Shown here piece by piece: positions 6,775-14,985 of a stretch of DNA of 32,533 nucleotides. A program made the translations under genes and the position numbers. The notes under the pieces are model-generated. The model did no database searches. It was given only the letters and a program-made list of their open reading frames with translations, and was not told the DNA's origin. Origin of the DNA: Amycolatopsis palatopharyngis. GTDB lineage: Bacteria > Actinomycetota > Actinomycetes > Mycobacteriales > Pseudonocardiaceae. The stretch covers positions 1 to 32,533 of the forward strand of contig NZ_PQHZ01000062.1 of NCBI RefSeq assembly GCF_003385185.1. The letters run 5' to 3'. Position 1 is the stretch's first letter; each line of letters opens with the position of its first letter.

Positions 6775-8232
6775 TCAGCGCACGCCGCTCATCAGCTTCC
6801 GGATGAACGGACTCACCGCCGCGATCAACAGGCCGAGCAGCACCGCAACGCCACCGACAGTGCCGAAGTAGGCAGCCTCGTTGTCGACGCTGTAGTACTG
6901 GGCGAGCGAGCCCGCCATGGCCGTGCCCAGCGCGATCGACAGGAAGTTCAACGCCACCATCTGGGTACGGAAGCGCTGGGGCGCGAGTTTGGTGGACAGC
7001 GAAAGCCCGACCGGCGACAGCATCAGCTCCGCGACGGTGAACGCCAGCAGAATGCCGACCAGCGCGAGGAACGGCGTGCTGTTACCGACGCCGCCCGCCA
7101 TCGGCAGGAACAACAGGAACGCGAGTCCCATGGTGCCGGTGCCGAGCGCGAACTTGATCGGCGTGGACGGCTGGCGCGAGCCCAGCTTCGTCCACATCGC
7201 CGCGAACACCGCTGCCAGCAGGATGATGAAGATGGGGTTGATCGCGTTCATCCATGCCTCCGGCACCTCCCAGCCGAACATGACCCGGTCCACCCGCTCG
7301 GCGAAGTAGATGGGCACCACGGTGAACTGCTGCTGGAACAGGGAGAAGAAGGCGAAGCTCGCGATGAACATCGGAATGAACGCGAACACTCGCTTGCGCT
7401 CGACGCTGGAGATGCCCTTGCTGCTCAGGATGACCGCGAAGTAGCCGATCGACGCGATCAGCACGACCACCACCGTGACATCGGACAGGTTGGCCGCGGT
7501 GATCACGCCGGCGAGGACCAGCACGAGGATGGCCGCTACGCCTGCAGCCGCTGCCCCGCCGACCATGGGCCGCTTCTCGTCGGGCAGCGGGTTCGGCACG
7601 ACATTCGCGTTCTCGCCGAGGTTCTTCCGGCCCAGGGTGTACTGGATCAGACCGACCGCCATACCGATGGCGGCGAGACCGAAGCCGTAGTGGAAGCCGA
7701 GTTCCTCCTGGGCAAGACCGGTGAGCAACGGACCGACCAGGGCACCGATGTTGATGCCCATGTAGAAGATCGTGAAGCCGCCGTCGCGGCGGTCGTCGTG
7801 CTCGGAGTACAGCGAGCCGACCAGCGACGTGGCATTGGCCTTCAGTCCGCCACTGCCCAGTGCGATAGCACCGAGCCCGACGCCGACCCCGACGAAACCA
7901 GGTAGCACCGCCAGGCTGATGTGGCCGAACATGATCAGCACGGCGCTGTAGAACAGCACGCGCTCCGATCCGATGACCCGGTCGGCGATCCAAGATCCGA
8001 CGATCGTGGACAGATAGACGAGCCCACCGTAGGCACCGACGATGCTGGTCGCGGTGGCCTTCTCCAGCGCTAGGCCACCCTGCATCGTGGAGTAGTACAA
8101 GTAAAAGATGAGGATGGCTTGCATCCCGTAGAAGGAGAAGCGCTCCCACATCTCGACACCGAAGAGATTCGCGAGCCCTCGTGGGTGCCCGAAGAACCCC
8201 TTATCTCGTGTGACCTCTGTTGAGGTACTCAC
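6775..8232 (-). CDS. POT/PTR-family proton-coupled oligopeptide transporter
   Basis: The product is 485 residues from GTG 8232. Helix 1 carries the ExxER proton-coupling motif (Glu27, Glu30, Arg31 in EMWERFSFYGM). The PTR2 signature FYMGINIGALVGP is present, and there are about 12-14 hydrophobic helices, the normal size for bacterial DtpT-like transporters. It imports di- and tripeptides with protons across the inner membrane. It is a single gene, divergent from nhaA. Upstream on its strand TAGACC (about 8246-8251) could be a -10 and GAGGA a weak ribosome site. Confidence 0.93.
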   Translation of the reverse strand: MSTSTEVTRDKGFFGHPRGLANLFGVEMWERFSFYGMQAILIFYLYYSTMQGGLALEKATATSIVGAYGGLVYLSTIVGSWIADRVIGSERVLFYSAVLIMFGHISLAVLPGFVGVGVGLGAIALGSGGLKANATSLVGSLYSEHDDRRDGGFTIFYMGINIGALVGPLLTGLAQEELGFHYGFGLAAIGMAVGLIQYTLGRKNLGENANVVPNPLPDEKRPMVGGAAAAGVAAILVLVLAGVITAANLSDVTVVVVLIASIGYFAVILSSKGISSVERKRVFAFIPMFIASFAFFSLFQQQFTVVPIYFAERVDRVMFGWEVPEAWMNAINPIFIILLAAVFAAMWTKLGSRQPSTPIKFALGTGTMGLAFLLFLPMAGGVGNSTPFLALVGILLAFTVAELMLSPVGLSLSTKLAPQRFRTQMVALNFLSIALGTAMAGSLAQYYSVDNEAAYFGTVGGVAVLLGLLIAAVSPFIRKLMSGVR

Positions 8233-8360
8233 AACTGGACCGTCCTCATGGTCTAGACAGCGTTGTCGTCCCGCATGGTAGGACCGTCCATAACTGACAC
8301 AGTAGGGCGCATGGTTGTGAGATCCACTCCGTCCGGTTTGTCCCAGTGTCGAAGAGTGGG

Positions 8361-8404
8361 TGATCACACGATCAGCTCCCCGGGCGCTCCCCGGCCGCTA
8401 GGAT
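8361..8404 (+). promoter_or_regulatory. Putative nhaA promoter region with short inverted repeat
   Basis: TGATC-acac-GATCA (8361-8374) is a perfect 5-4-5 inverted repeat. TAGGAT (8399-8404) is a possible -10 about 68 nt before the nhaA start. The repeat lies near the expected -35, a usual place for a regulator. The function is a guess; 8233-8471 otherwise holds only the POT leader. Confidence 0.35.
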
Positions 8405-8471
8405 CACGTAAAGGTGCGCCGGGAAGTCTGGTCGGCAAGAGTGTTGTCGACCGCAAGTTTGGAGATTGCCT

Positions 8472-9680
8472 GTGACTTCACCGGTACCACGCCGGCCCGG
8501 CCAGACGGTGGCAGAATTTGCCCGCTACCTGCGGACGGAGACCACGGGCGGGCTGATTTTGCTCGCCGCCACTGCGATAGCCCTGATCTGGGCGAACTCC
8601 CCGATCGGCGATGTGTACCGGACGATCCGCGACTTCGAGCTCGGCCCCGAGCTGTTCCACCTGAACCTCACCATCGGGGAATGGGCCAAGGACGGCCTGC
8701 TAGCCATCTTCTTCTTCGTCGTCGGGCTTGAACTCAAGCGCGAACTCGTGGTGGGCGAGCTCTCCAAGATCAAGCAGGCGGCCCTGCCGATCGTCGGGGC
8801 CATCGGCGGCATGCTCGTTCCCGCGGCTCTGGCGCTCTCGATCGCCTGGGGCGAGCCAGGAATCGACAAGGCATGGGCCATTCCGGTCGCCACGGACATC
8901 GCCTTCGCGCTCGGGGTGCTGGCCCTGACCGGTTCGAACCTGCCCAGTTCCGCCCGGGTGTTCCTGCTTTCCCTCGCGGTGGTGGACGATCTCGGCGCGA
9001 TCATCGTGATCGCCGTGCTCTTCACGGCGAGTTTCGACCTGGTGGCCGGCGCGATCGCACTGGTCGCACTGGCGCTGTACGCGTTCCTGCAGCACAAACG
9101 GGTACAAACGCCATGGCTGTACGTACCGCTGGCACTGATCACCTGGGTCGCCGTCCACTCGGCGGGTATTCACGCGACGATCGCCGGGGTGGCGCTGGGC
9201 CTGCTGACCCGCGTCCATGCCGACAAGGGCGAGGAGCACGCGCCCGCGATCCGGTTGGAGCACCGGCTGCAGCCCTGGTCCTCCGGATTTGCGGTGCCGG
9301 TGTTCGCGCTGTTCGCCGCGGGCATCGAGGTGAGCGGCGATTCGCTGGCGGAGGTGTTCACCACCAAGCTGCCGCTGGCGATCATGATCGGCCTGCTCGG
9401 CGGCAAGCTGCTCGGCATCTTCGGGTTCAGTTTCCTCGCGGTGAAGCTGCGTATCGCGGACAAACCCAAGGGCGTCCAGTGGCGAGATATCGCGGCCCTC
9501 TCGGTGCTGGGCGGTGTCGGATTCACGGTGAGTCTGCTGATCACCGAACTGTCCCTCGACGGCGAGGCGACGGAGCTGGCAAAGGCCGCGGTCCTGCTGG
9601 CCTCCGCGGCGGCCTCGCTGCTGGCAGCGGCGATGCTGATCCGCCGAAGCAAGGCACACGCTCACTCCGACGCCGACTGA
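8472..9680 (+). CDS. nhaA: Na+/H+ antiporter NhaA
   Basis: The product is 402 residues from GTG 8472, with GGAG at 8461-8464 seven nt upstream; the earlier in-frame TTG 8466 lies too close. Conserved features are the LANSPIGD-like start (IWANSPIGDVY), FFVVGLELKRE, Asp142 in VATDIAFALG and the paired transport aspartates Asp172-Asp173 in VVDDLGAI. About 12 helices span 30-395. It exchanges cytoplasmic Na+ or Li+ for external protons and is activated at alkaline pH. It is monocistronic, and a palindromic repeat lies after its stop. Confidence 0.95.
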   Translation: MTSPVPRRPGQTVAEFARYLRTETTGGLILLAATAIALIWANSPIGDVYRTIRDFELGPELFHLNLTIGEWAKDGLLAIFFFVVGLELKRELVVGELSKIKQAALPIVGAIGGMLVPAALALSIAWGEPGIDKAWAIPVATDIAFALGVLALTGSNLPSSARVFLLSLAVVDDLGAIIVIAVLFTASFDLVAGAIALVALALYAFLQHKRVQTPWLYVPLALITWVAVHSAGIHATIAGVALGLLTRVHADKGEEHAPAIRLEHRLQPWSSGFAVPVFALFAAGIEVSGDSLAEVFTTKLPLAIMIGLLGGKLLGIFGFSFLAVKLRIADKPKGVQWRDIAALSVLGGVGFTVSLLITELSLDGEATELAKAAVLLASAAASLLAAAMLIRRSKAHAHSDAD

Positions 9681-9703
9681 CCCCCGCCCGCCGCGGCGTT
9701 TCG

Positions 9704-9764
9704 GGAGTTCCCCAATGTGGCATTGGGGAACTCCAACGTCCCTAATGCCACATTGGGGAACTCC
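9704..9764. repeat. Nested inverted/direct repeat with two mutually exclusive hairpins
   Basis: GGAGTTCCCCAATG (9704-9717) pairs perfectly with CATTGGGGAACTCC (9721-9734) around a 3-nt loop. The latter sequence recurs directly at 9751-9764. In addition 9704-9727 is complementary to 9741-9764 with one mismatch. The DNA or RNA can therefore fold as a short 14-bp hairpin or a long ~24-bp stem with a 13-nt loop. It lies between nhaA and the holin-like gene, with no T-tract. It may act as a terminator/3'-end stabiliser or be a dispersed palindromic element. Confidence 0.85.
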
Positions 9765-9839
9765 AGATCGCTGCGCGCGGCGGGCTTGACGGACACGGAG
9801 GGCGCGCCCATCGAGCCTCGGCGAGTCGGTCATGGCACG

Positions 9840-10370
9840 ATGAGCCCCGTGAGCAGCCCCAAGCACCAACTCAACGACAATGACGGCGTGGGGTCCGTGC
9901 CCTACATCCCACTGTCGCAGCCGGACGACGCTGGCGGTGACCAGTCGATCGGTGCGCTCGTCAAGGACGCGACGCAGCACCTGTCGACGCTGGTCAGGGC
10001 CGAGGTCGAGCTTGCCAAATCCGAGGTAGTCGGGGAGGCGAAGAAGGCCGTAAAGGGCAGCATCTTCTTCGTGATCGCCCTCGTCGTGGCGCTCTACAGC
10101 TCCTTCTTCTTCTTTTTCTTCCTCGGCGAGCTGCTTTCCGAGTGGCTCCAGCGCTGGGCGGCGTTCGGCATCGTCTTCGCGCTGATGCTCGTCGTAGCAG
10201 CCGTGTTCGGTCTGCTCGGCTACAAGAGGTTCAAGAAGATCAAGGCGCCGGAACGCACGATCGACAGCTTCCGGGACACGGCCGCGGCGCTGAAACCCCG
10301 CAAGGACTCCGAGAATCACTTCCCGGAAGTCCACGACACCGCACAGGCCCCCGGTCCCGTCCGGGGCTGA
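9840..10370 (+). CDS. Holin-like membrane protein (Rv3669-like, PF07332-type)
   Basis: The product is 176 residues from ATG 9840; GTG 9849 is equally possible and neither has a good ribosome site. A polar N-terminus (IPLSQPDDAGG) leads to an amphipathic helix (SIGALVKDATQHLSTLVRAEVELAKSE, about 40-66). Two close hydrophobic helices follow (about 76-98, with a run of Phe, and 108-130), then a basic tail. This layout is typical of actinobacterial proteins annotated as phage holin family, though no prophage is present. Its position before the EphE-like gene matches Rv3669. The stop lies 12 nt before the next start, suggesting one transcript. The function is unknown. Confidence 0.8.
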   Translation: MSPVSSPKHQLNDNDGVGSVPYIPLSQPDDAGGDQSIGALVKDATQHLSTLVRAEVELAKSEVVGEAKKAVKGSIFFVIALVVALYSSFFFFFFLGELLSEWLQRWAAFGIVFALMLVVAAVFGLLGYKRFKKIKAPERTIDSFRDTAAALKPRKDSENHFPEVHDTAQAPGPVRG

Positions 10371-10382
10371 CCGCGGTCGCAC

Positions 10383-11351
10383 GTGGCAGCACCCGACCCG
10401 TCCAGTGTCCGGTTCGAAGGACCCTGGACACATCGCGACGTGTCGGCCAACGGCATCCGGCTCCATGTCGCCGAGGCCGGCTCGGGGCCTCTGGTCGTGT
10501 TGCTGCACGGGTTCGCCGGGTTCTGGTGGAGCTGGCAGCACCAGCTGCGCATGCTCACCGAGGCCGGTTTTCGCACGGCGGCCGTTGACCTGCGCGGCTA
10601 CGGCGACTCCGACAAGCCGCCGCGTGGCTATGACGCCTGGACGCTGTCCGGCGACGTCGCGGGCCTGGTTCGCGCGCTGGGTGAGCCTCGCGCTCACCTG
10701 ATCGGGCACGCTTGGGGCGGGATGCTCGCCTGGACGACCGCTGCCCTGCACCCCAGGGTCGTCAGCTCGGTGAGCGTGCTCGGCGGTGCGCACCCGTTGG
10801 CGCTGCGCACGGCGATCGCACGCACCGCACTGCGCCGACGCAAAGCCAACCAGGCAAAGGCGCTCAGCCACCTGTTCCGGTTCCAGGTACCGATGGCGCC
10901 GGAGCGCGCACTGGTTCGCGCCGATGCCGAGGCCGTCGAGTCCATGCTGCACAGCGCATCCGGCACCGATTGGCGGGGAACCGCGGACTTCGCTGATACA
11001 GCGGCGAAACTGCGCCAGGCGATGCTTGTCCCCGGGGTGGCCCACAGTGCGCTGGAGTACTACCGCTGGGCCTTCCGCGCCCAGTTCCGTGGCGAAGGGC
11101 GCCGGTTCGTCGATGCCGTCGACACCCGCGCGAAGGTCCCGGTCCTGCAGTTGCACGGCGCGGACGACCCGTTCGTGCTTCCCGAGACTGCCCGTGCCTC
11201 GGCGCCGTGGACCGGCCCGCGGTCGCGGTTCGAGTCACTCGCCGGCATCGGTCACTTCCCGCACCTGGAGTGCGCCGCGGACACGGGTGGGGTCCTGCTG
11301 GATTTCCTGCACTCGGTACCGCGAGATGGTAGTACTCAGCGACGTCGTTGA
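10383..11351 (+). CDS. EphE-like alpha/beta hydrolase lacking the Asp nucleophile
   Basis: The product is 322 residues from GTG 10383. The fold is clear: HGFAGFWWSW (oxyanion region, 42-51), DLRGYGDSDKPPRGYD (69-84), an elbow at 108-112, a lid with ALEYYRWAFR (224-232), an acid in HGADDPF (Asp261/262) and His291 in GIGHFPH. By position and similarity it is the Rv3670 (ephE) equivalent. Epoxide hydrolases need Asp in GH-D-WGG, but here the elbow reads GH-A-WGG (Ala110). Classic epoxide hydrolysis is therefore unlikely, although the acid and the His persist. It may bind a ligand or use another chemistry. It is probably co-transcribed with the holin-like gene. Confidence 0.88.
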   Translation: MAAPDPSSVRFEGPWTHRDVSANGIRLHVAEAGSGPLVVLLHGFAGFWWSWQHQLRMLTEAGFRTAAVDLRGYGDSDKPPRGYDAWTLSGDVAGLVRALGEPRAHLIGHAWGGMLAWTTAALHPRVVSSVSVLGGAHPLALRTAIARTALRRRKANQAKALSHLFRFQVPMAPERALVRADAEAVESMLHSASGTDWRGTADFADTAAKLRQAMLVPGVAHSALEYYRWAFRAQFRGEGRRFVDAVDTRAKVPVLQLHGADDPFVLPETARASAPWTGPRSRFESLAGIGHFPHLECAADTGGVLLDFLHSVPRDGSTQRRR

Positions 11352-11374
11352 TCTTGCTTGGTGGTACTTGCAGA

Positions 11375-11394
11375 CACCCCAAGTTCTGGGGGTG
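11375..11394. terminator. Short hairpin between convergent genes
   Basis: CACCCCA (11375-11381) pairs with TGGGG-g-TG (11387-11394, one bulged G) around AGTTC. It lies in the 46-nt gap between the EphE-like stop (11351) and the marP stop (11398), so it is probably a weak bidirectional terminator. Confidence 0.45.
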
Positions 11395-11397
11395 AGG

Positions 11398-12582
11398 TCA
11401 GGCTGTGCAGGGACCGGTGCCGACTCGGGAGCCGTAGCCGGGTGCGGCCTCGATCTCCGGGCGGACCTCGTCCGCCGTCAGCACGAACCCGGTGTCCCGG
11501 TCCTCGACGGAAGCGCCGAACACCACTCCGATCACCCGGCCCTGCGGATCCACGATCGGCCCGCCGGAGTTCCCGCTGCGCACCTGGCCGCGAACGGTGT
11601 ACACATCTCGCTCGACCGTCTTCGAGTCGTAGATGTCGGGCCCGCGCAGGTTCACTCTGGCACGGACCCGTGCCGCCGTCGCCGTGTACGGACCGTCCAG
11701 CGGATAGCCGAGCACGATGGCGTCGTCGCCGGCCTGGGCCGGAGTGGAAGCCAGGCTCAGCACGGGCGCCTCAAGACCGGGCACCGCGAGCAGCGCGACA
11801 TCGGTGTCCGGGTCGTAGTGCACGACCCGCGCGTCCAGCCTGCCCTGCGACGTTTCCACGGCGACCTCGTCGGTGCCCGCGACCACGTGCGCGTTGGTCA
11901 TCACTCGCTGCGGCGCGACGACGAACCCGCTGCCCTCGAGCGAACGGGAGCACGACGGCGCGGTGCCCCGTATCTTGAGCACGCTGTCCTGAAGTTCGCG
12001 CACTGTCGAGGTGGCCTGCAGGCCCGGGTCCGGTGGCTCGATCTCGCTGATCGGCGCCCGCTCGAACGGGTTGACGATCGCCGGGAAGCCCGACTCGTCG
12101 AGCAGTTTCCGCAGCTGGTTGGGCAGCCCCTGCGCCTGGGCGGGCATCACCTCGTTGACGCCGCCGAGCACCGAGGAGTTGTTTATCGCCGAGGCCAGGC
12201 CGGGCAGGCCCGCCACGCTCGTGAGGGGCAACGCGATCAGCCATGCGACCACGAAAACCACCGCGCCCTGCACGACCGCGCCGAGGCTGTTGTCCACCCC
12301 GGACAACTTCGGCGAGCGGATCCGGCGTTTGATCTTGTTGCCGGTCCACACCCCCAGCGTCTCGCCGAGCGCCACCATGAACACCACGGTCGCCACGGCG
12401 AACGCCACCCTGGCGGCCGGGTTCTCGAACAGGTCCACCACCAGCGGGGCGAGCTTGATGCCGACGACGGCGCCGAGGATCACGCCGAGGAACGCGGGTA
12501 GCGCGATGACGACGCCCTGCCTCGCCCCGGACAGGGCGGCGAGCACCGCGAGCAGCACCACCAGGATGTCGACCCAGTTCAC
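11398..12582 (-). CDS. marP: MarP-type membrane-anchored periplasmic serine protease
   Basis: The product is 394 residues from GTG 12582. Residues 1-125 form four helices of the CvpA/colicin V production type. A linker follows, then a trypsin-like domain (about 185-394) outside the membrane. The catalytic triad is His232 (TNAHVVAG), Asp261 (DTDVALLAV) and Ser339 (RSGNSGGPI). Cys211 and Cys392 bracket the protease domain as in M. tuberculosis MarP (Rv3671c), where the equivalent disulfide stabilises the active enzyme. MarP is required for acid and oxidative resistance and acts on peptidoglycan hydrolases. It is last in the nth-tlpA-nudL-marP unit; its GTG overlaps the previous TGA (GTGA), implying translational coupling. 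Confidence 0.93.
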   Translation of the reverse strand: MNWVDILVVLLAVLAALSGARQGVVIALPAFLGVILGAVVGIKLAPLVVDLFENPAARVAFAVATVVFMVALGETLGVWTGNKIKRRIRSPKLSGVDNSLGAVVQGAVVFVVAWLIALPLTSVAGLPGLASAINNSSVLGGVNEVMPAQAQGLPNQLRKLLDESGFPAIVNPFERAPISEIEPPDPGLQATSTVRELQDSVLKIRGTAPSCSRSLEGSGFVVAPQRVMTNAHVVAGTDEVAVETSQGRLDARVVHYDPDTDVALLAVPGLEAPVLSLASTPAQAGDDAIVLGYPLDGPYTATAARVRARVNLRGPDIYDSKTVERDVYTVRGQVRSGNSGGPIVDPQGRVIGVVFGASVEDRDTGFVLTADEVRPEIEAAPGYGSRVGTGPCTA

Positions 12583-13307
12583 TCCGGCTCCCTACCGTGG
12601 CGCCCGGTCGCGCGCATCGTCAGCGACGCCGTCCGCGCCGCGTGTTCGGCTAACGCTACGTCAAGCTCCCGCACGTCCGAGGAGTCCCACTCCCGCTCCC
12701 AGCCACCGAGACCGAGCAGCACGGAAAGCAGCCCCGCGGTGAAACCCCAGACGAACAAGCCACCGACCTCGAACGCGGGCCCCTGCCAGCCCATGTCGCC
12801 CCGCCGCACCTGGAAGCGGTTCGCGGGGTCGACCAGTTCCGCGACGGGGACCCTGGCGACCGCGGCCGTCTCCCCCGGATCCACCGCGTGCACCGGGGAG
12901 GACACCTTCCAGTGCGCCAGCACCGGTGTCACGGCGAACTGGGAGACCGGAACATACAACTCGGGCAACAGCGCTACCGGCCGTACGCCGGACGGATCGA
13001 CGCCGGTCTCCTCCTCCGCCTCACGCAGGGCGGTCGCCACCGGTCCTTCGTCACCCTCTTCGGCTCCCCCGCCGGGAAACGCCACCTGCCCCGCATGTGA
13101 GCCGAGCGTTTCGGCGCGGCGTAGCAACAGCACGTCGGGCCCGAGCTCGTCCTCACCGAAGAGCACCAGCACCGAGGCTGGCCGGGTGCGCGCACCGGGC
13201 GGCGGGCTGAACCTGGTGAAGGAGTGGTGGTCGAGTTCGTCGGCGATCTCGACCAGGCCACGCAGCCACTCGGGCACCGTGGCCGGCGGCACCAGTTTGC
13301 CGGTCAC
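12579..13307 (-). CDS. Nudix hydrolase, NudL-type coenzyme A pyrophosphatase
   Basis: The product is 242 residues from GTG 13307, with GGAGG 6 nt upstream. The Nudix box is complete (G81 xxxxx E87 xxxxxxx R95-E-A-E-E-E-T-G-V103), supplying Mg2+ ligands. Just before it, LLLRRAETLGSHAGQVAFPGG fits the UPF0035 motif of CoA pyrophosphatases, which split CoA to 3',5'-ADP and 4'-phosphopantetheine. Substrate assignment is by that motif only. It is the Rv3672c equivalent. It overlaps tlpA upstream and marP downstream by 4 nt each. The C-terminal 40 residues are charged and poorly conserved-looking. Confidence 0.88.
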   Translation of the reverse strand: MTGKLVPPATVPEWLRGLVEIADELDHHSFTRFSPPPGARTRPASVLVLFGEDELGPDVLLLRRAETLGSHAGQVAFPGGGAEEGDEGPVATALREAEEETGVDPSGVRPVALLPELYVPVSQFAVTPVLAHWKVSSPVHAVDPGETAAVARVPVAELVDPANRFQVRRGDMGWQGPAFEVGGLFVWGFTAGLLSVLLGLGGWEREWDSSDVRELDVALAEHAARTASLTMRATGRHGREPE

Positions 13308-13921
13308 CTGGCACCTCCGTACTTCTCGACTGCCCCCCGGACCGATTCCACGTCGGTGAGCAGGCGCGGATTCTCGATGAACCGCACCTCGCCCGCCGCG
13401 GTGACGAGGTACGACGCCGGCAGTGCCTGCGGGACCTTCAGCGCGGTGCGGACAGGGCCGCCGAAGTCGTCCGCGTCGTGCACCGTCGGAAGCCGCACGT
13501 CGAGATCCCGCAGCAGCTCGAGGCCATCGCGGCGATCGCTGGCCAACTGCACGGTGAGGACGTCCACCGAATCCGGCAGGTCGGCGTACTCCTGCAGGAC
13601 GGGCAGTTCCTCCCGGCAGGGCGGGCACCAGGTCGCCCACACGTTCACCAGCGTGGTGCGCCCGGCCAGCGCCCTGCCGAGGTCCACCTGGGAGCCGTCG
13701 CCGAGGCAGGTCGCCGTCACGCCGTCGAGCTGGGGAACAACCGCGTCGCCAGGGGTGTCCTGCGCTGGGGCGGGACAGGAGGCGAGACCGGCCTCGGCCC
13801 GTAGCCCACTGAGGTCCTCCTCGGGGCCTGCCGGAGGAGCATCGTCTCTCGGCAACAGGGCGACGATGAGCGCGAGCACCAGTACACCCAGGCCGAGTGC
13901 CCAACCGGTCGTCCTGGTCAC
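13304..13921 (-). CDS. TlpA/ResA-like membrane-anchored thioredoxin
   Basis: The product is 205 residues from GTG 13921. One N-terminal helix (about 7-24) anchors or exports it. The thioredoxin fold carries the active site WCPPC (Cys99, Cys102) in NVWATWCPPCREELP and a cis-Pro region in VPQALPASYLV. Two further Cys (49, 72) lie before the fold and may form a structural disulfide. Such proteins reduce or shuffle disulfides outside the membrane. Acting on the disulfide of co-transcribed MarP is an attractive inference. It is the Rv3673c equivalent and is coupled by GTGA overlaps to nth upstream and the Nudix gene downstream. Confidence 0.9.
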   Translation of the reverse strand: MTRTTGWALGLGVLVLALIVALLPRDDAPPAGPEEDLSGLRAEAGLASCPAPAQDTPGDAVVPQLDGVTATCLGDGSQVDLGRALAGRTTLVNVWATWCPPCREELPVLQEYADLPDSVDVLTVQLASDRRDGLELLRDLDVRLPTVHDADDFGGPVRTALKVPQALPASYLVTAAGEVRFIENPRLLTDVESVRGAVEKYGGAR

Positions 13922-14682
13922 GCTTCCGTCACCAGCGCAAGCAGGTGGTCGCGCTCCGGCCCCTTGACCAGCTTCGAGGCCTCCTCGAACTCGGTGGGTC
14001 CGGCGCCGAACGACGGGCAGTCACGGGCGAGCGGGCAGGCGCCGCAGGCAGGTTTACGCGCATGGCAGATCCGCCTGCCGTGGAAGATCACCCGGTGGGA
14101 GAGCATGGTCCATTCCTTGCGCGGGATCAGCTCACCGACCGCCTGTTCGACCTTGACCGGGTCCTCCAGTTCGGTCCAGCCCCATCGGCGGACGAGCCTG
14201 CCGAAATGGGTGTCGACCGTGATCCCTGGCACATCGAAGGCATTGCCGAGTACGACATTGGCCGTCTTCCGCCCCACCCCCGGGAGTGTGACCAGGTCCT
14301 TCAGCGAAGCAGGCACGTCACCGTCGAATCGCTCCATCAGTGCTGCCCCGAGGCCCATCAGCGCGGACGCCTTGTTCCGGTAGAAGCCGGTCGGCCGGAT
14401 CAGCTCCTCGAGTTCGATCCGCTGCGCGCCCGCGTAGTCGGCCGCGGTCGGATACCTGCTGAACAGGGCAGGAGTCACCTCGTTGACCCGCTTGTCGGTG
14501 CACTGGGCCGAAAGCACCACCGCGACAACCAGTTCCAGTGGCGTGCGGAAGTCGAGTTCACAATGCGCGTCCGGGTAGGCCTCATCGAGGCGCCGTTTGA
14601 TGCGCCGGGCGCGCCTGACCAAGGCGAGACGACTTTCCCCCAGGTAATCCTTTCGGGGGGCACTACGGGCGGCAGATGGCAC
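13918..14682 (-). CDS. nth: Endonuclease III (DNA glycosylase/AP lyase)
   Basis: The product is 254 residues from GTG 14682. Helix-hairpin-helix LPGVGRKTANVVLGNAF contains the catalytic Lys139, and Asp157 sits in ITVDTHFGRL. Cys206-x6-Cys213-x2-Cys216-x5-Cys222 is the classic [4Fe-4S] cluster loop. The enzyme removes oxidised pyrimidines and nicks abasic sites in base-excision repair. An N-terminal basic extension of about 25 residues precedes the conserved core. It heads the four-gene unit with tlpA, nudL and marP; its TGA overlaps the next GTG. It corresponds to Rv3674c. Confidence 0.96.
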   Translation of the reverse strand: MPSAARSAPRKDYLGESRLALVRRARRIKRRLDEAYPDAHCELDFRTPLELVVAVVLSAQCTDKRVNEVTPALFSRYPTAADYAGAQRIELEELIRPTGFYRNKASALMGLGAALMERFDGDVPASLKDLVTLPGVGRKTANVVLGNAFDVPGITVDTHFGRLVRRWGWTELEDPVKVEQAVGELIPRKEWTMLSHRVIFHGRRICHARKPACGACPLARDCPSFGAGPTEFEEASKLVKGPERDHLLALVTEA

Positions 14683-14688
14683 CCCGAT

Positions 14689-14694
14689 AGCCTA
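14689..14694 (-). promoter_or_regulatory. -10 element for leaderless nth operon
   Basis: On the minus strand TAGGCT is followed by exactly 6 nt and then the GTG of nth, which places the expected transcription start at or next to the start codon. No ribosome site precedes the GTG, consistent with leaderless translation. Confidence 0.55.
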
Positions 14695-14832
14695 CGGGCG
14701 ACGTCCGACCCTTCGGCGAAGCACTCCTCGCCGTCGAGCCGCACGTGGACACCTGGAGGTGTCCGGAGGATCCCGCGCAGTGCGATCCGCGCCGCGCGGG
14801 CGACACGCCGCAACACACCTTGGCGCAAAGAC

Positions 14833-14985
14833 ATGAGCGCCATCAGCGAGGATCTGGAGTCGATGAGGCTGACGCCACACTCAGTGCCGGGATCGAAGCA
14901 GGCGATACCGGCCGTGTCGGTCCGACCGGTCGAGCCGGCCGCCCATCACACCGGTACCGGTGCGGACGCGACGGGAGCGAAATGA
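14833..14985 (+). CDS. Possible 50-residue leader ORF upstream of the Rv3675-like gene
   Basis: ATG 14833 opens a 50-codon frame (MSAISEDLESMRLTPHSVPG and onward) whose TGA overlaps the next ATG as ATGA (14982-14985), the geometry of translational coupling. It has Ser/Pro/Ala-rich, non-hydrophobic content, no recognised family and only a weak ribosome site. It could be chance, since this region also carries open frames on the other strand. Listed with low confidence. Confidence 0.22.
   Translation: MSAISEDLESMRLTPHSVPGSKQAIPAVSVRPVEPAAHHTGTGADATGAK

Noticed and set aside
9840..10370. Prophage remnant suggested by the holin-like protein
   Set aside because: No phage genes, integrase or att sites are nearby, and the gene is part of a conserved chromosomal order. 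The holin name is only a domain label.
8700..11156. Very long open frame on the minus strand (over 800 codons)
   Set aside because: It runs antisense through nhaA, the holin-like and EphE-like genes, which have clear motifs. Long antisense frames are expected at this GC content.
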